From: Candidatus Poribacteria bacterium
Lineage (GTDB): Bacteria > Poribacteria > WGA-4E > WGA-3G
Direction: 5' to 3'
Length of the DNA stretch: 64,000 nucleotides
Assembly: GCA_026706025.1 (NCBI GenBank)
Contig: JAPOZO010000063.1
Span: 310,001-374,000, forward strand
The notes under the pieces were generated by a model. It had not been told where the DNA came from and did not search any database. It worked only from the letters and a program-made list of their open reading frames with translations. The translations under genes were made by a program, and so were the position numbers. This document shows, one piece after another, positions 1 through 8,760 of this stretch (position 1 is its first letter; each line of letters begins with the position of its first letter).

Positions 1-59
1 GGACAATTCGTCAAACACGCCATACACCCAATACATTCGTCGGTGATATAGTATGCCAT
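1..59 (-). CDS. Ferredoxin, 5' end only (partial)
   Basis: Reading the minus strand from an ATG at 59 gives 19 full codons that run off the window edge. The peptide begins MAYYITDECIGCMACLTNC, with the next codon starting CC. The C-x2-C-x2-C-x3-C(P) spacing is the classic [4Fe-4S] binding loop of bacterial 2[4Fe-4S] ferredoxins, which carry low-potential electrons in the cytoplasm. A purine-rich ribosome binding site (AGGA at 69-72, 9 to 10 bases upstream) supports this start. The gene is divergent from the SDR gene at 392. The second cluster and the C terminus lie outside the window, so a larger ferredoxin-domain protein cannot be excluded. Confidence 0.85.
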   Translation of the reverse strand, partial: MAYYITDECIGCMACLTNC

Positions 60-243
60 AGGTCCTTTTCCTGTTTTTTCAGTCCGATAGAACTTGTCTA
101 TTTCCTTAACACATATATTTTACCACAGTCATAATATATTGTCAAATCAATTTTATTTCAAGCCAGAACTATTCAGGATTTGCAAAATTAGCGTATGAAC
201 AGGATTATAGGGGCTACGAGCTTAATACTCGGAATCCTTTGAG

Positions 244-285
244 TGCTGACAGTCGATTGCTGACGGCTGATAGCCAATGAAAAAC
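244..285. repeat. GACAGC/GATAGCC-type dispersed repeat copy
   Basis: The segment carries the words CTGACAGTCGATTGCTGACGG and CTGATAGCC. It matches repeats found upstream of genes at 16270, 23557 and 58077. It lies directly upstream of the SDR promoter. Confidence 0.5.
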
Positions 286-292
286 TATCCCG

Positions 293-322
293 TTGACATT
301 TTCGGAGGTTGTCGGCTATAAT
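293..322 (+). promoter_or_regulatory. Sigma70-type promoter for the SDR gene
   Basis: TTGACA at 293-298 and TATAAT at 317-322 are both consensus hexamers, separated by 18 bases. Transcription would start near 329, about 60 bases before the ATG at 392. The position also argues against any translation start near 293. Confidence 0.75.
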
Positions 323-391
323 AGCAACATAGAAATATTAGGGTGTTGCTTTCAAACCCATATTAAAAAAATAAAAGGACGTAGAATTCTA

Positions 392-1162
392 ATGGATTTA
401 GGACTAAAGGATAAAATAGTCGTTGTGACAGGCGCGAGCCGCGGTATCGGACGCGCCATCGCACACGGATTCGCTGAAGAAGGCGCGCGACTTAGCATCT
501 GCGGCAGAACCGAAGATACACTCCAAGGCGTAACAGACGAACTCACGACAAAAGGCGCGGCGGTTTTCGCCAAGCTCGCAGATGTTACGGACACCGAACA
601 AGTTGAAGCATTTATAGCGGAAACAGTCGAAACCTACGGCAGAATTGATGTTGTTGTAAACAATGTCGGGGGCAGCCGATGGACCCCTCTCGAAGAGATT
701 TCGGATACCGAGTGGCACGAAATCCTTGATCTGAATTTAGTTTCTGCGGCGCGCGTTAACCGGCTCGCGATCCCTGAAATGAAAAAACAGGGTGGCGGTG
801 TGATTCTGATGATAACGTCTATCTACGGCAGGGAAGGCGGTGGACACATTACATATAACGCCGCGAAAGCCGCCGAAATCAGTATGACAAAATCTTTAGC
901 GAAGGAACTCGCGCCGGACAGTATCCGCGTAAATAGCGTCGCTCCCGGTTCAATCCTGTTCCCCGGTGGCGGTTGGGCGCGTCGGATAGCAGCAGATCCA
1001 GAGGCGATGGAAGCCTTTGTGAAAAGCGATATGCCCCTCGGCAGATTCGGGAAACCGGAGGAAATCGCGAACGTTGTCGTTTTTCTCGCATCCGAACGCG
1101 CAAGCCTTGTAACGGGTGCTTGTGTGAACGTTGATGGATGCCAGACCCATTCAAATATTTGA
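392..1162 (+). CDS. SDR-family oxidoreductase (FabG-like)
   Basis: This 256-residue protein is a classical short-chain dehydrogenase/reductase, a cytoplasmic NAD(P)H-dependent enzyme acting on a hydroxyl or carbonyl group. Visible signatures are the N-terminal cofactor loop TGASRGIG, the NNVGG motif, the catalytic Y-x3-K in ITYNAAKAA and the C-terminal GRFGKPEEIANVVVFLAS segment. The ATG at 392 is preferred because AAAAGGA lies at 373-379 and because a consensus promoter occupies 293-322, which rules out the longer reading frame. The gene stands alone, followed 180 bases later by the DUF1501 gene. The substrate cannot be told from sequence; FabG-like and sugar or secondary alcohol dehydrogenases share this pattern. 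Confidence 0.9.
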   Translation: MDLGLKDKIVVVTGASRGIGRAIAHGFAEEGARLSICGRTEDTLQGVTDELTTKGAAVFAKLADVTDTEQVEAFIAETVETYGRIDVVVNNVGGSRWTPLEEISDTEWHEILDLNLVSAARVNRLAIPEMKKQGGGVILMITSIYGREGGGHITYNAAKAAEISMTKSLAKELAPDSIRVNSVAPGSILFPGGGWARRIAADPEAMEAFVKSDMPLGRFGKPEEIANVVVFLASERASLVTGACVNVDGCQTHSNI

Positions 1163-1344
1163 CGCGTTGACTGTATTGTAGGTGCGAAATCGTTCAATCC
1201 GAAGAGTTGACTAATACATGTTTGTAGTGGATGTGTAGAGTATCTTTCTGTTATTCGGATTTCGCTGGACGGAAATTTTTCCCTTGTTTATAAAGACACA
1301 AACATGGTAGAATGGTATAGATAAAATAATTGAGGAGGGTGGAC

Positions 1345-2652
1345 ATGGACACAAAATTGTGGGTTCCGGAATACGACACACCCGAATTATGGCACAAAGA
1401 AATCTCACGGCGTGGTTTTTTCAAGAGCGGTATCAGTAGTTTTCTCGGACTGATTGCGATGCAGCACTTCGGGTCCAGTAGTTTCGCGCAGCTTGAAGAT
1501 GTAATACCACGTGCGAAGCATTGTATCGTTCTTTTTATGAGTGGCGGTGCCAGCCAGTTAGATACATTTGATCCCAAACCCGGCACCAAAAACGGCGGTC
1601 CCTTTGCAGCGATTCCGACAAGTGCTAACGGTATACAGGTTTCCGAGCATCTACCGAATGTTGCCGAACAGGCACACCATCTCTCTATTATCCGTTCTAT
1701 GGTTTCGCGTGAAGGAAATCATGAACGCGCTCGCTACTTACTACATACTGGGTATGCGCCTGGTGGAGCCGTCAGACATCCGACGCTCGGTTCAATCACA
1801 TCTTATTATCTTGAAGACGCACTTTTGGACCTGCCGAGTTGCGTTAACATCAATTCGCCGATGTACTCCGGCGGCTTTCTCGGTGCGACGCACGACCCAT
1901 TTGTCGTCAAAGATCCGATGAAGCCTGTGGAAGACATCTCTTATCCGGCACAGATGGACACGCACCGTTTTCGTGAACGGCTCAAGATGCTGAGAACGAT
2001 TGAGAAGGATTTTATCGCAAAACGGACGGGACGCAGCACGGAAGCACACGAAGCAATTTACAAGAAAGCGGACGAACTCATCAATTCCCCTAAAATAGAT
2101 GCTTTTCGGCTTGACGAAGAGCCAATCGCCATCCGCGAAGCGTATGGTATGAATAGATTCGGACAAGGATGTCTCATGGCACGGCGACTCGTAGAAGCTG
2201 GTGTCAAATTTGTAGAAGTCTCACTTGATGGGTGGGATACACATCAAAACAACTTTGATCGGACAAAAGAACTTCTTGATATGGTGGATCCAGCGTTCGC
2301 AATGCTCCTGAAAGACTTGTCCGAGCGGGATCTCCTCGAAGAGACGATCGTGCTCTGGCTTGGTGAATTCGGACGTACGCCGAGAATCAACGAAAACGAT
2401 GGACGTGATCATCATACCAACGGTTGGTCGGCTGTTGTCGCAGGCGGTGGAACCCGTGGTGGGCAAATAGTCGGTGGTACCAATGAAGATGGTAGCGAAG
2501 TTGTCAATGGTGCCGTCGGCGTACCAGACCTTTTCGCATCCCTCTGCTTCGCACTCGGAATTGATGGTAATGAAGAGAACTATTCTCGCTCCGGACGACC
2601 GATTCGAGTCGTCAACGATGGATCGGTGATAGAGGAGTTGTTCAAGGCTTAA
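1345..2652 (+). CDS. DUF1501 family protein with Tat signal
   Basis: The 435-residue protein belongs to the DUF1501 family, related to the alkaline phosphatase/sulfatase fold and common in Planctomycetes and neighbouring phyla; its biochemical role is not established. The N terminus has a twin-arginine motif (SRRGFFKSG) followed by a hydrophobic stretch ending near FGSSSFA, so export by Tat is likely. Family hallmarks include the SGGASQLDTFDPKPG segment, the WDTHQNNF segment and LGEFGRTPRINENDGRDHH near the C terminus. The ATG at 1345 has an excellent GAGGAGG site six bases upstream. A weak promoter (TTGTTT 1284, TAGAAT 1308) may precede it. No DUF1553/DUF1549 partner is adjacent. Confidence 0.9.
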   Translation: MDTKLWVPEYDTPELWHKEISRRGFFKSGISSFLGLIAMQHFGSSSFAQLEDVIPRAKHCIVLFMSGGASQLDTFDPKPGTKNGGPFAAIPTSANGIQVSEHLPNVAEQAHHLSIIRSMVSREGNHERARYLLHTGYAPGGAVRHPTLGSITSYYLEDALLDLPSCVNINSPMYSGGFLGATHDPFVVKDPMKPVEDISYPAQMDTHRFRERLKMLRTIEKDFIAKRTGRSTEAHEAIYKKADELINSPKIDAFRLDEEPIAIREAYGMNRFGQGCLMARRLVEAGVKFVEVSLDGWDTHQNNFDRTKELLDMVDPAFAMLLKDLSERDLLEETIVLWLGEFGRTPRINENDGRDHHTNGWSAVVAGGGTRGGQIVGGTNEDGSEVVNGAVGVPDLFASLCFALGIDGNEENYSRSGRPIRVVNDGSVIEELFKA

Positions 2653-2654
2653 TA

Positions 2655-2765
2655 GGTATCAGTTGTCAGTACTCAGTTTTCAGTTAAAGAGGTTTGCTGT
2701 TACTTGCACAGTAAACTCAACTGCCACAAGAACCCTCTTAACCGACAACTGACAACTGATAACCA
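2655..2765. repeat. Dispersed palindromic repeat F1 (TTATCAGT family)
   Basis: A left arm (GTATCAGTTGTCAGTACTCAG) and a right arm (CGACAACTGACAACTGATAAC) are largely complementary and enclose about 60 bases. The same arms recur at least eight more times in the window, mostly between genes. Its end lies just before the rsmD start. Confidence 0.75.
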
Positions 2766-2771
2766 CTAAAA

Positions 2772-3386
2772 ATGAGAGTTATCGCTGGCACATTCAGAGG
2801 CAGACGCTTGGTTGCACCCAAGGGAAATCGTGTCGTCCGCCCTACTGCTGATCGCGTTAAAGAATCTGTCTTCAGTATTCTGCGTGAACAGATTATTGAT
2901 GCGAATTTTCTCGACCTTTGTGCTGGTACAGGGAATATGGGAATCGAAGCGTTGAGTCGTGGTGCAAAGCATGTCACCTTTTTGGAGCGTGATTCGCGGT
3001 GCATCCAGATTATAGAACAAAACCTTCGGACATGTGGACTTACTACTGAACCTCGCGCAGCCCGCAAACCGACTGATGCGATATCTCTGCTCCGTCGCGA
3101 TGCTGTGAAAGGAATTACATATCTCCAGAAACAGGCTGCTGTGTTTGAAATTATCTATTTCGATCCGCCCTACGGTACGGGTTTAGAGGGCAGCTCAGAA
3201 TTATACGCCGCCTGTTTAGCATTGCTGGCTGAGAATTCACTGCTCCGCACTAATGGCACACTGCTTGTTGAACATGCAAAGCAGTTTGTTGGACCTGACA
3301 CAGTCGGAAGTTTGACCCGGAGTCGGCAGGCAAATTATGGGGATACAGTCGTATCATTTTATGAAAAAGAAGCCGTAGATCTTTAA
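2772..3386 (+). CDS. rsmD: 16S rRNA (guanine(966)-N(2))-methyltransferase RsmD
   Basis: This 204-residue cytoplasmic enzyme matches RsmD, which methylates G966 of 16S rRNA using S-adenosylmethionine. The start MRVIAGTFRGRRL is typical of the family. It is followed by the RPTADRVKESVFSIL segment, the SAM-binding motif FLDLCAGTGNMGIEALSRGA and the N6/N2-adenine/guanine methylase motif DPPYGTG. Length fits the family (about 180-210). No convincing ribosome binding site is visible: the ATG follows an F1 repeat by only a few bases, so expression may depend on upstream transcription. Confidence 0.93.
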   Translation: MRVIAGTFRGRRLVAPKGNRVVRPTADRVKESVFSILREQIIDANFLDLCAGTGNMGIEALSRGAKHVTFLERDSRCIQIIEQNLRTCGLTTEPRAARKPTDAISLLRRDAVKGITYLQKQAAVFEIIYFDPPYGTGLEGSSELYAACLALLAENSLLRTNGTLLVEHAKQFVGPDTVGSLTRSRQANYGDTVVSFYEKEAVDL

Positions 3387-3446
3387 GCCGTGTGTTATTT
3401 ATTATAGGGTAATCTACCCTTTACGCGCTGGGTATAGACAGAAAAA

Positions 3447-4181
3447 ATGGAAATTTTGAACCTTCAATCCGGAACACCCTTTCAGATGGGTAAAGGCAAA
3501 AATTGGCGTGTCGTACACCCAGATATGGGATCGACACAGTTGACGCTAAACCACGGACTCCACGCTCCCGGTCAAGAATTTACACAGCACTATCATGATG
3601 CATCGGAAGACGCTATTGTCGTCTTGGAAGGTGGTGGTGCTATCCGACAAGGGAGTGTCTATACACCGATTGCCGCAGGCGATGTTATTTTTGTACCGGC
3701 AGGCGAAGTCCACGGAACAGTCAATACGACGCCGAACAAGGCACGCTTGATTAGTTTCCAAGCACCGCCAGATATGGCACTCTATCGGGGTGAACGGGAT
3801 ACACCAGATGAAGTCCCAACACCGCAAAATGGGCATCGGAGCAACGTTCAGGTACTCAATATGGCACGGTGTGGACCTGTGTTCGGAAAAGCTGCCGATT
3901 GGCGAAGCGTCGTCTCACCGCAGAAAGGGTCTGTACATCTCTCCTTAGATTACATCTGTCTTGACAACGGACAACACTTTACGCACGAACCGATACACAG
4001 CGAATCAATTTATGTGCTAAAGGATGGGTGTGCTGAAGTGACGGATGACACTGGAAAGACACATACACTCGAACGACATGATGTTCTGTTCCTCTCCCCT
4101 GGAGATTCTTTTTCCCTTTCACATGCTGGAAATGAACAGACAACCGTTATATCTTGTCGGGCGGTTGCCGCTGCCATGTAA
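3447..4181 (+). CDS. Bicupin-domain protein
   Basis: The 244-residue protein contains two cupin barrels. The first (about residues 25-110) shows the metal-site pattern QHYHDASEDAIVVLEGGG followed by a PAGEVHG histidine; the second (about 145-235) shows THEPIHSESIYVLKDG and an LSPGDSFSLSHAG segment. Cupins of this sort bind a divalent metal and can be dioxygenases, isomerases or sugar-binding proteins. There is no signal peptide, so it should act in the cytoplasm. It lies 60 bases after rsmD and 90 before the GH36-like gene, on the same strand, which allows co-transcription. A role in carbohydrate metabolism beside the glycosidase is a guess. Confidence 0.8.
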   Translation: MEILNLQSGTPFQMGKGKNWRVVHPDMGSTQLTLNHGLHAPGQEFTQHYHDASEDAIVVLEGGGAIRQGSVYTPIAAGDVIFVPAGEVHGTVNTTPNKARLISFQAPPDMALYRGERDTPDEVPTPQNGHRSNVQVLNMARCGPVFGKAADWRSVVSPQKGSVHLSLDYICLDNGQHFTHEPIHSESIYVLKDGCAEVTDDTGKTHTLERHDVLFLSPGDSFSLSHAGNEQTTVISCRAVAAAM

Positions 4182-4272
4182 ATCATGGTGTATGCCAGAT
4201 GTTAAGGGTTTCCCGCAAAATTGTCCAAGTTCAGTCTATACACTTATGCCAAGATGAAAAGGAAATTAATGG

Positions 4273-6750
4273 ATGAGACCAGATGATGTAGCAGTCTCAC
4301 GGCAGGGGAACCTCACCGTGATAAATCACAATAAATTTCAGATTAAATTCAACCTTTCAAAAGGAACTTGGGATTACATTGATGAGAGCGGTGACACAAT
4401 TATCCGAAACGGATGTACACAGATAACCTTTGATGACGGAACTGTCATCAAAACCGAAGACGCTGGCACCCGTGAATTTATTACCAAACTTCCCGAGACC
4501 GATGTGTTCGGTGATTATCATCAGCTCCGTTTCTCGCATGAGGCAACCGGTAAGGGCGTTCGGATAAATACCTACCTCAATTGTTATAGGGCGCATCCCG
4601 CCATACACCTCAAAGTTGGTGTTGAAAACCTAACACCTGAACCGTTGCAACTTGATAGTGTAACAGTGCTCGGTGTTTCAACAAACCGAGGTGCCGTCTT
4701 GTCTGGAGCAGCACCGTCGGACTGCCATCTCTTTATCAATATGCCTCCCATCTCTCCTGGTATTAGTAAAAGACTCTATGACGGGTTTCTTCTCAGTGAG
4801 ACCGATGCTATGCATCCCAGCCATGATGGTGTGCTTCACGATACACAGAGTGGCAAAGCACTCGTTTTCGGTTTCCTAACGACTGAGAAATGGTGGCCCC
4901 GAATTCAGGTCGGTTGTCAAGGGAGTGGTGGGCAACGTTCAAAATCCAATGCTAAAAAGGCATCGGTGTCAGGTGTTAACCCGTGGGCACTCTATCATCA
5001 GTGTGGGCAGCGCTGCGATGCTGGTGAGGAATTCTTCTCCGAAACCGTCTATATCAACTTTACAGGTGGGGCTAAGGCTGCCTATGAGCACTATACCGCT
5101 CTCAGGGGAGAAAAAAGTGGACTCACGGATGTTCAATCTACAATGCCTCGCGATGATTCATTTGCTGCGTGGTCCTTTTCCGACGCATCAGAACCACTTG
5201 ATCCCGATGCTCTATTAACCCAAGCAGATGCACTCGTTGCGCACCCCCTGTTTCAACCCAACTCCCCGGGAGGTATCGGTTATATTCAACTTGACACAGC
5301 GTCAGGATCGCAAAACCCGGAGACTGTCAATCAGATTCAAGCAAAAGGTTTTAAAACAGGGGTACGGATTAATCCGTTCGCGCTGACACTTGATTCAGAA
5401 CTTGTACAGAACCATCCAGACTATTGCATACAGGAACGAATTGAAACTCGCGGCGGAAAGAGACATCCACGTAGACGCACTGCGCATAACAGGTCCAAAC
5501 CCGCAACAATCCATCTGCCGGACACTGGCAAAGAAGTCGCACTCTTGGATGTTTCCCATCCAGAAATACAGTCACGTATTCGTGAACAGATTAAACACAT
5601 GGTGAGCGATTGTAGGTACTCACTCATTAATGTAGACTTCACGGCGTATACAACAGGACTTACCAACGCCTCACACAACTTGAAATGGCATGATGACAGT
5701 CTAACAGCAGTGCAACTCTACCGTCTTGCCGCGGAATTCCTAAGAGATACAATTAATGAGGCCCGCTTGGAGAACGTGCCAACAAAAGAGAACGTTGTGC
5801 TGGTAGGATACAATGCTGTTTCGGACTTGTGTATCGGTAGTATTGCGCTCAACACGCCACTCCTCAATCCACCCTTCGCTGGTGGAGCTCAGAACCGGGC
5901 AAGCGATCAGTGGCATCACCAACGGGGCACGAAGCATCGTTTGAGTAGATATGCGGCGTATCTACGAGAGCATAAGGTCCTCTGGAACCATCTTTTTGGC
6001 GAACTTGCTGTTGATGAACCACGACCTATCAACGAGGCAATAGCGGAGATGACAGCCGCCGCACTCAGTGGTGGGGCTGTTCTCTGCACTGACTCGATTA
6101 CAACGCTTGCGCCATTGCGGGCAGCGTACTTGGCAAAAATCTTTCCGCTGATCAATGAAGCCGCTATGCCTGTAGATATTTACGACGACCCTTTCCCGAA
6201 AGTTTGGAGCCTGCCTATTTCAACACCTCGCGAAACATGGCATCTCGCCGCAATCTTCAATTGGAATGATCGCGAAGATGACGTTTATTTTGAACTCAAT
6301 GCGCTTGGTGTACCTGAATCTTCTAACGGGTTTCTTGTCCATGATTTCTGGATGCGTCAATACCTCGGTAGGGTTTCACAAGGCGTAAACTTATTGAATA
6401 TTCCACCCCGTTCGGCTAAATTGCTCTGTTTCCGTGAGGAGCAGGACGTGCCCCAATTGCTCGCAACCGATATCCACTATACACAGGGCGGTACCGAGAT
6501 ATTATCTGCCGGTTGGGACAGTCACAGCCAAACCTATCTACTCGTTTGCAAGCCGCTTAGACAGACAGAGGGCACCTGCTTTATCCATGTTCCAGAGGAT
6601 TATCTGCCCATAAGTGTGGCGACTTACGGCAGCAACTACGAATATAGTTGGGACAAACCGATTTATGAATTAAAATTTACCGAGACGCAACCGGATCAGT
6701 TAGTACACGCCAGTATTCACTTCGCAAAAACTTCGGGAGGCACCGTGTAA
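4273..6750 (+). CDS. GH36-like alpha-galactosidase family protein
   Basis: The 825-residue protein resembles glycoside hydrolase clan D (GH36-type). It has an N-terminal beta-sandwich (about 1-290), a (beta/alpha)8 barrel (about 310-640) and a C-terminal beta domain. In the barrel, GYIQLDTASG and GFKTGVRINPFAL precede a strand ending INVDF, whose Asp (residue 455) is a candidate nucleophile. No signal peptide is seen, so it is probably intracellular and acts on imported oligosaccharides. The ATG at 4273 follows AAAAGGA by about ten bases. An overlapping ATG at 4269 is in another frame. Activity (alpha-galactosidase, alpha-N-acetylgalactosaminidase or other) cannot be assigned. Confidence 0.75.
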   Translation: MRPDDVAVSRQGNLTVINHNKFQIKFNLSKGTWDYIDESGDTIIRNGCTQITFDDGTVIKTEDAGTREFITKLPETDVFGDYHQLRFSHEATGKGVRINTYLNCYRAHPAIHLKVGVENLTPEPLQLDSVTVLGVSTNRGAVLSGAAPSDCHLFINMPPISPGISKRLYDGFLLSETDAMHPSHDGVLHDTQSGKALVFGFLTTEKWWPRIQVGCQGSGGQRSKSNAKKASVSGVNPWALYHQCGQRCDAGEEFFSETVYINFTGGAKAAYEHYTALRGEKSGLTDVQSTMPRDDSFAAWSFSDASEPLDPDALLTQADALVAHPLFQPNSPGGIGYIQLDTASGSQNPETVNQIQAKGFKTGVRINPFALTLDSELVQNHPDYCIQERIETRGGKRHPRRRTAHNRSKPATIHLPDTGKEVALLDVSHPEIQSRIREQIKHMVSDCRYSLINVDFTAYTTGLTNASHNLKWHDDSLTAVQLYRLAAEFLRDTINEARLENVPTKENVVLVGYNAVSDLCIGSIALNTPLLNPPFAGGAQNRASDQWHHQRGTKHRLSRYAAYLREHKVLWNHLFGELAVDEPRPINEAIAEMTAAALSGGAVLCTDSITTLAPLRAAYLAKIFPLINEAAMPVDIYDDPFPKVWSLPISTPRETWHLAAIFNWNDREDDVYFELNALGVPESSNGFLVHDFWMRQYLGRVSQGVNLLNIPPRSAKLLCFREEQDVPQLLATDIHYTQGGTEILSAGWDSHSQTYLLVCKPLRQTEGTCFIHVPEDYLPISVATYGSNYEYSWDKPIYELKFTETQPDQLVHASIHFAKTSGGTV

Positions 6751-6771
6751 CTTCAGTACGCCCCAGGCCCC

Positions 6772-6796
6772 GTAGGTGCGGTTTCCTAACCGCACC
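6772..6796 (+). repeat. REP-like hairpin with 5' GTAG
   Basis: GTAG is followed by a nearly perfect hairpin: GGTGCGGTT, loop TCCT, AACCGCACC. It lies just after the GH36-like gene. The layout matches REP elements, which carry GTAG at the foot of a palindrome. Confidence 0.75.
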
Positions 6797-6859
6797 GGAC
6801 TGCCCCAAGAAATTACCGAATTAACTTTTTAATTTTCATAGGAAAGTTGGTGTCAGAAC

Positions 6860-7492
6860 ATGAGCACTGTTCATACACAGATACAAGCCCTTAAAACGCG
6901 GGCAAGTGTTTGCACGGCTTGTGACTTAGCGGAAACCCGCACAAACGTCGTTTTCGGTAGTGGGGATGCCACCGCGAAATTAGTACTTGTCGCAGAGGGA
7001 CCCTCCGCTGCAGATAATCACACAACGCTGCCATTTTCAGGGCCTACTGGGAATTTGCTTGATGAAGTATTGACAATAAATGACTTGACGCGCAGTGACA
7101 TCTGGCTCACCAATATCATTAAGTGCCGAGCAGCAGGTCTCAAAGGGGGTGTGTTGAAAAACCGCCCGCCGAAAGTATCAGAGATTAAAGCCTGCTCCAA
7201 ATGGCTTGATGGCGAACTCACCCTCATACAACCTTCCGTGATTCTCTGCATGGGGGCACCTGCAGCGAAGGCACTGATTCACCGAAGTTTCCGCATTACC
7301 GAAGAACGCGGCGTCTGGTTTACAGATACGCAGTACGCACCCTTTGTGATGGCAACGTTTAATCCTGCTTACATCCTACGACAAGAGGGTGAAGATTTCA
7401 CGGCAATGCGACAAGTCCTCGTTAATGACATTGCTGATGCGGTCCGGAAGTTACAGGAGGCACCCGAAGTTCCCAGACTTACCCTTTTTTAG
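6860..7492 (+). CDS. Uracil-DNA glycosylase family protein (family 4-like)
   Basis: This 210-residue protein fits the iron-sulfur uracil-DNA glycosylases that remove uracil from DNA in base excision repair. Four cysteines are placed as expected for a [4Fe-4S] cluster: C18 and C21 (CTAC), C89 (IKCRA) and C112 (KACSKW). The AEGPS segment replaces the usual GEAPG motif, SGPTGNLLDEVL replaces FVGRAGKLLDEML, and the C-terminal HPA(Y/H) motif appears as NPAYILR. The gap between C89 and C112 is longer than in textbook family 4 members. These substitutions make a divergent subfamily likely, and substrate range may differ. It converges on the LamG gene 27 bases downstream. Confidence 0.85.
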   Translation: MSTVHTQIQALKTRASVCTACDLAETRTNVVFGSGDATAKLVLVAEGPSAADNHTTLPFSGPTGNLLDEVLTINDLTRSDIWLTNIIKCRAAGLKGGVLKNRPPKVSEIKACSKWLDGELTLIQPSVILCMGAPAAKALIHRSFRITEERGVWFTDTQYAPFVMATFNPAYILRQEGEDFTAMRQVLVNDIADAVRKLQEAPEVPRLTLF

Positions 7493-7519
7493 CTAAGATT
7501 TACCGTTTGCCATTTGTAC

Positions 7520-8296
7520 CTATCGGCTCTGCTTGATTTTACCCCAAAGCGTCGCGGCTTTATCCGCAGGTTCAACCGCCAGTGTCGCGTCTAAACCGTT
7601 ATCCATGAGCGATTGGATGTCGTCTTCCTCAAGTGCGACATCAAAGAGGATCATTTCATCGAACATACCCTCCCACTCTCTGCCGCCGCCACTCCATGAA
7701 CCGATGCGTCCAGGTCCAAATTCCCCCGCCAAGGGACCCCATTTCCCCTCAGCGTCAAGTTCGCCGTCGAAGTAGACGCGAACCGATTCTTCGTTGCTAC
7801 TGTAGGCGACTGCAAGATGGAACCATTTATTCAAGATGCTCTTATCCGCTGTGAAATCCGAATCGGGCCAACCCGGGTGCCGAACCGGGTTGTTGGAATG
7901 AATAGCCATCTCCATCTTATTATCCGGTCGAAATTGATAATGGACATACCCCGCTGCCCAACCGTCACGGTTAAAGAAACATCTCCACGCGCCAACTCTC
8001 CCTGTTGAATTGAACCATTTCATGAGCGTAAAGTCTTCGAGCGGTCCAATCTCTGGAACGGTGACCCAAGCGTCTTTTCCATTGAGTTCAATGGCGTTAC
8101 CGAATTTGCCTTTCACCCATTTGGCACCGCCGACAAGGTCTCCATCATTACCATTGTCAGATGAATCTTCAGCCACTTTTCCATTTGTTTCGTCAAACAA
8201 CCATGCACCGACAATAGATTCTGGGTCGATTTCAGCGTTACTGAGTTGCACAAACATGCAAACTACGATGATTAAACTGATGCTAAAACGTATCAT
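7520..8296 (-). CDS. Secreted LamG/concanavalin-like domain protein
   Basis: The 258-residue protein starts with a signal peptide (MIRFSISLIIVVCMFVQLSNA) and continues with a LamG-type jellyroll: VGAWLFDE, a DSSDNGNDG loop, WVKGKFGNAIELNG, KWFHLAVAYS and RVYFDGEL. Such domains bind carbohydrates or proteins outside the cell. It is a paralogue of the LamG gene at 45543 (same order of motifs, same length, same C-terminal WG.(I/L)K ending). On the minus strand an AGGAGAACC ribosome site precedes the ATG at 8296. It is convergent with the UDG gene and divergent from the respiratory block. The ligand is unknown. Confidence 0.85.
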   Translation of the reverse strand: MIRFSISLIIVVCMFVQLSNAEIDPESIVGAWLFDETNGKVAEDSSDNGNDGDLVGGAKWVKGKFGNAIELNGKDAWVTVPEIGPLEDFTLMKWFNSTGRVGAWRCFFNRDGWAAGYVHYQFRPDNKMEMAIHSNNPVRHPGWPDSDFTADKSILNKWFHLAVAYSSNEESVRVYFDGELDAEGKWGPLAGEFGPGRIGSWSGGGREWEGMFDEMILFDVALEEDDIQSLMDNGLDATLAVEPADKAATLWGKIKQSR

Positions 8297-8760
8297 CTTG
8301 GTTCTCCTCTGTTTATCGGTTGTCTATTTCTGAAAACTAAGAAAATCTCTAAGGGCGATTATATCACAAATTATCGAAAAACTGCGCAAAATTTTGCTGA
8401 TTTCATCCAATTTATTGTGTTTATTGGGCAATATAATTGCTTTGAGACGGTAATAAAAAAAATACGAAGCAGTTCCCTGAAATTTTTCCAAATTCTGTGA
8501 GAAAATCGAAAAAAATGGTTGACAAATCTCTGAGAACATGTTATAATATTTAACGCTCACGATGCAAAATGGCGTTGGGTGAATTTTGTGTCTTGGATAA
8601 TCGAGCCAATCTGGTATTGGCAAGTCTGTTTTACCCGCGCAGGAATGACTTTCAAATCAAAAATTTTGGTGATAGTTTGTTTAAAATCGGGCTATAATGT
8701 AGGCAGTTTGCCTTTAGTTTCGTAGAACCGACGCCTGAGCGTCTATCTACTAAATCGGGG
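8297..8760. other. Intergenic region, promoter and leader of the respiratory block
   Basis: This 464-base gap separates divergent genes. The left half is AT-rich and holds nothing recognisable. The right half holds the 8519-8547 promoter and then about 205 bases of leader with small hairpins at 8605-8621 (GCCAAT/ATTGGC), 8702-8712 and 8730-8743 (GACGC/GCGTC). Two of these follow GTAG and may be decayed REP elements. A second TATAAT lies at 8693-8698 without a good -35. Confidence 0.6.
8519..8547 (+). promoter_or_regulatory. Consensus sigma70 promoter of the respiratory block
   Basis: TTGACA at 8519-8524 and TATAAT at 8542-8547 are perfect hexamers separated by the optimal 17 bases. The predicted start near 8554 leaves a long leader before the Rieske gene at 8761. 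Confidence 0.8.

Noticed and set aside
293-391. Longer N terminus of the first SDR gene
   Set aside because: That stretch contains a consensus promoter, and SDR similarity begins only at the ATG at 392.
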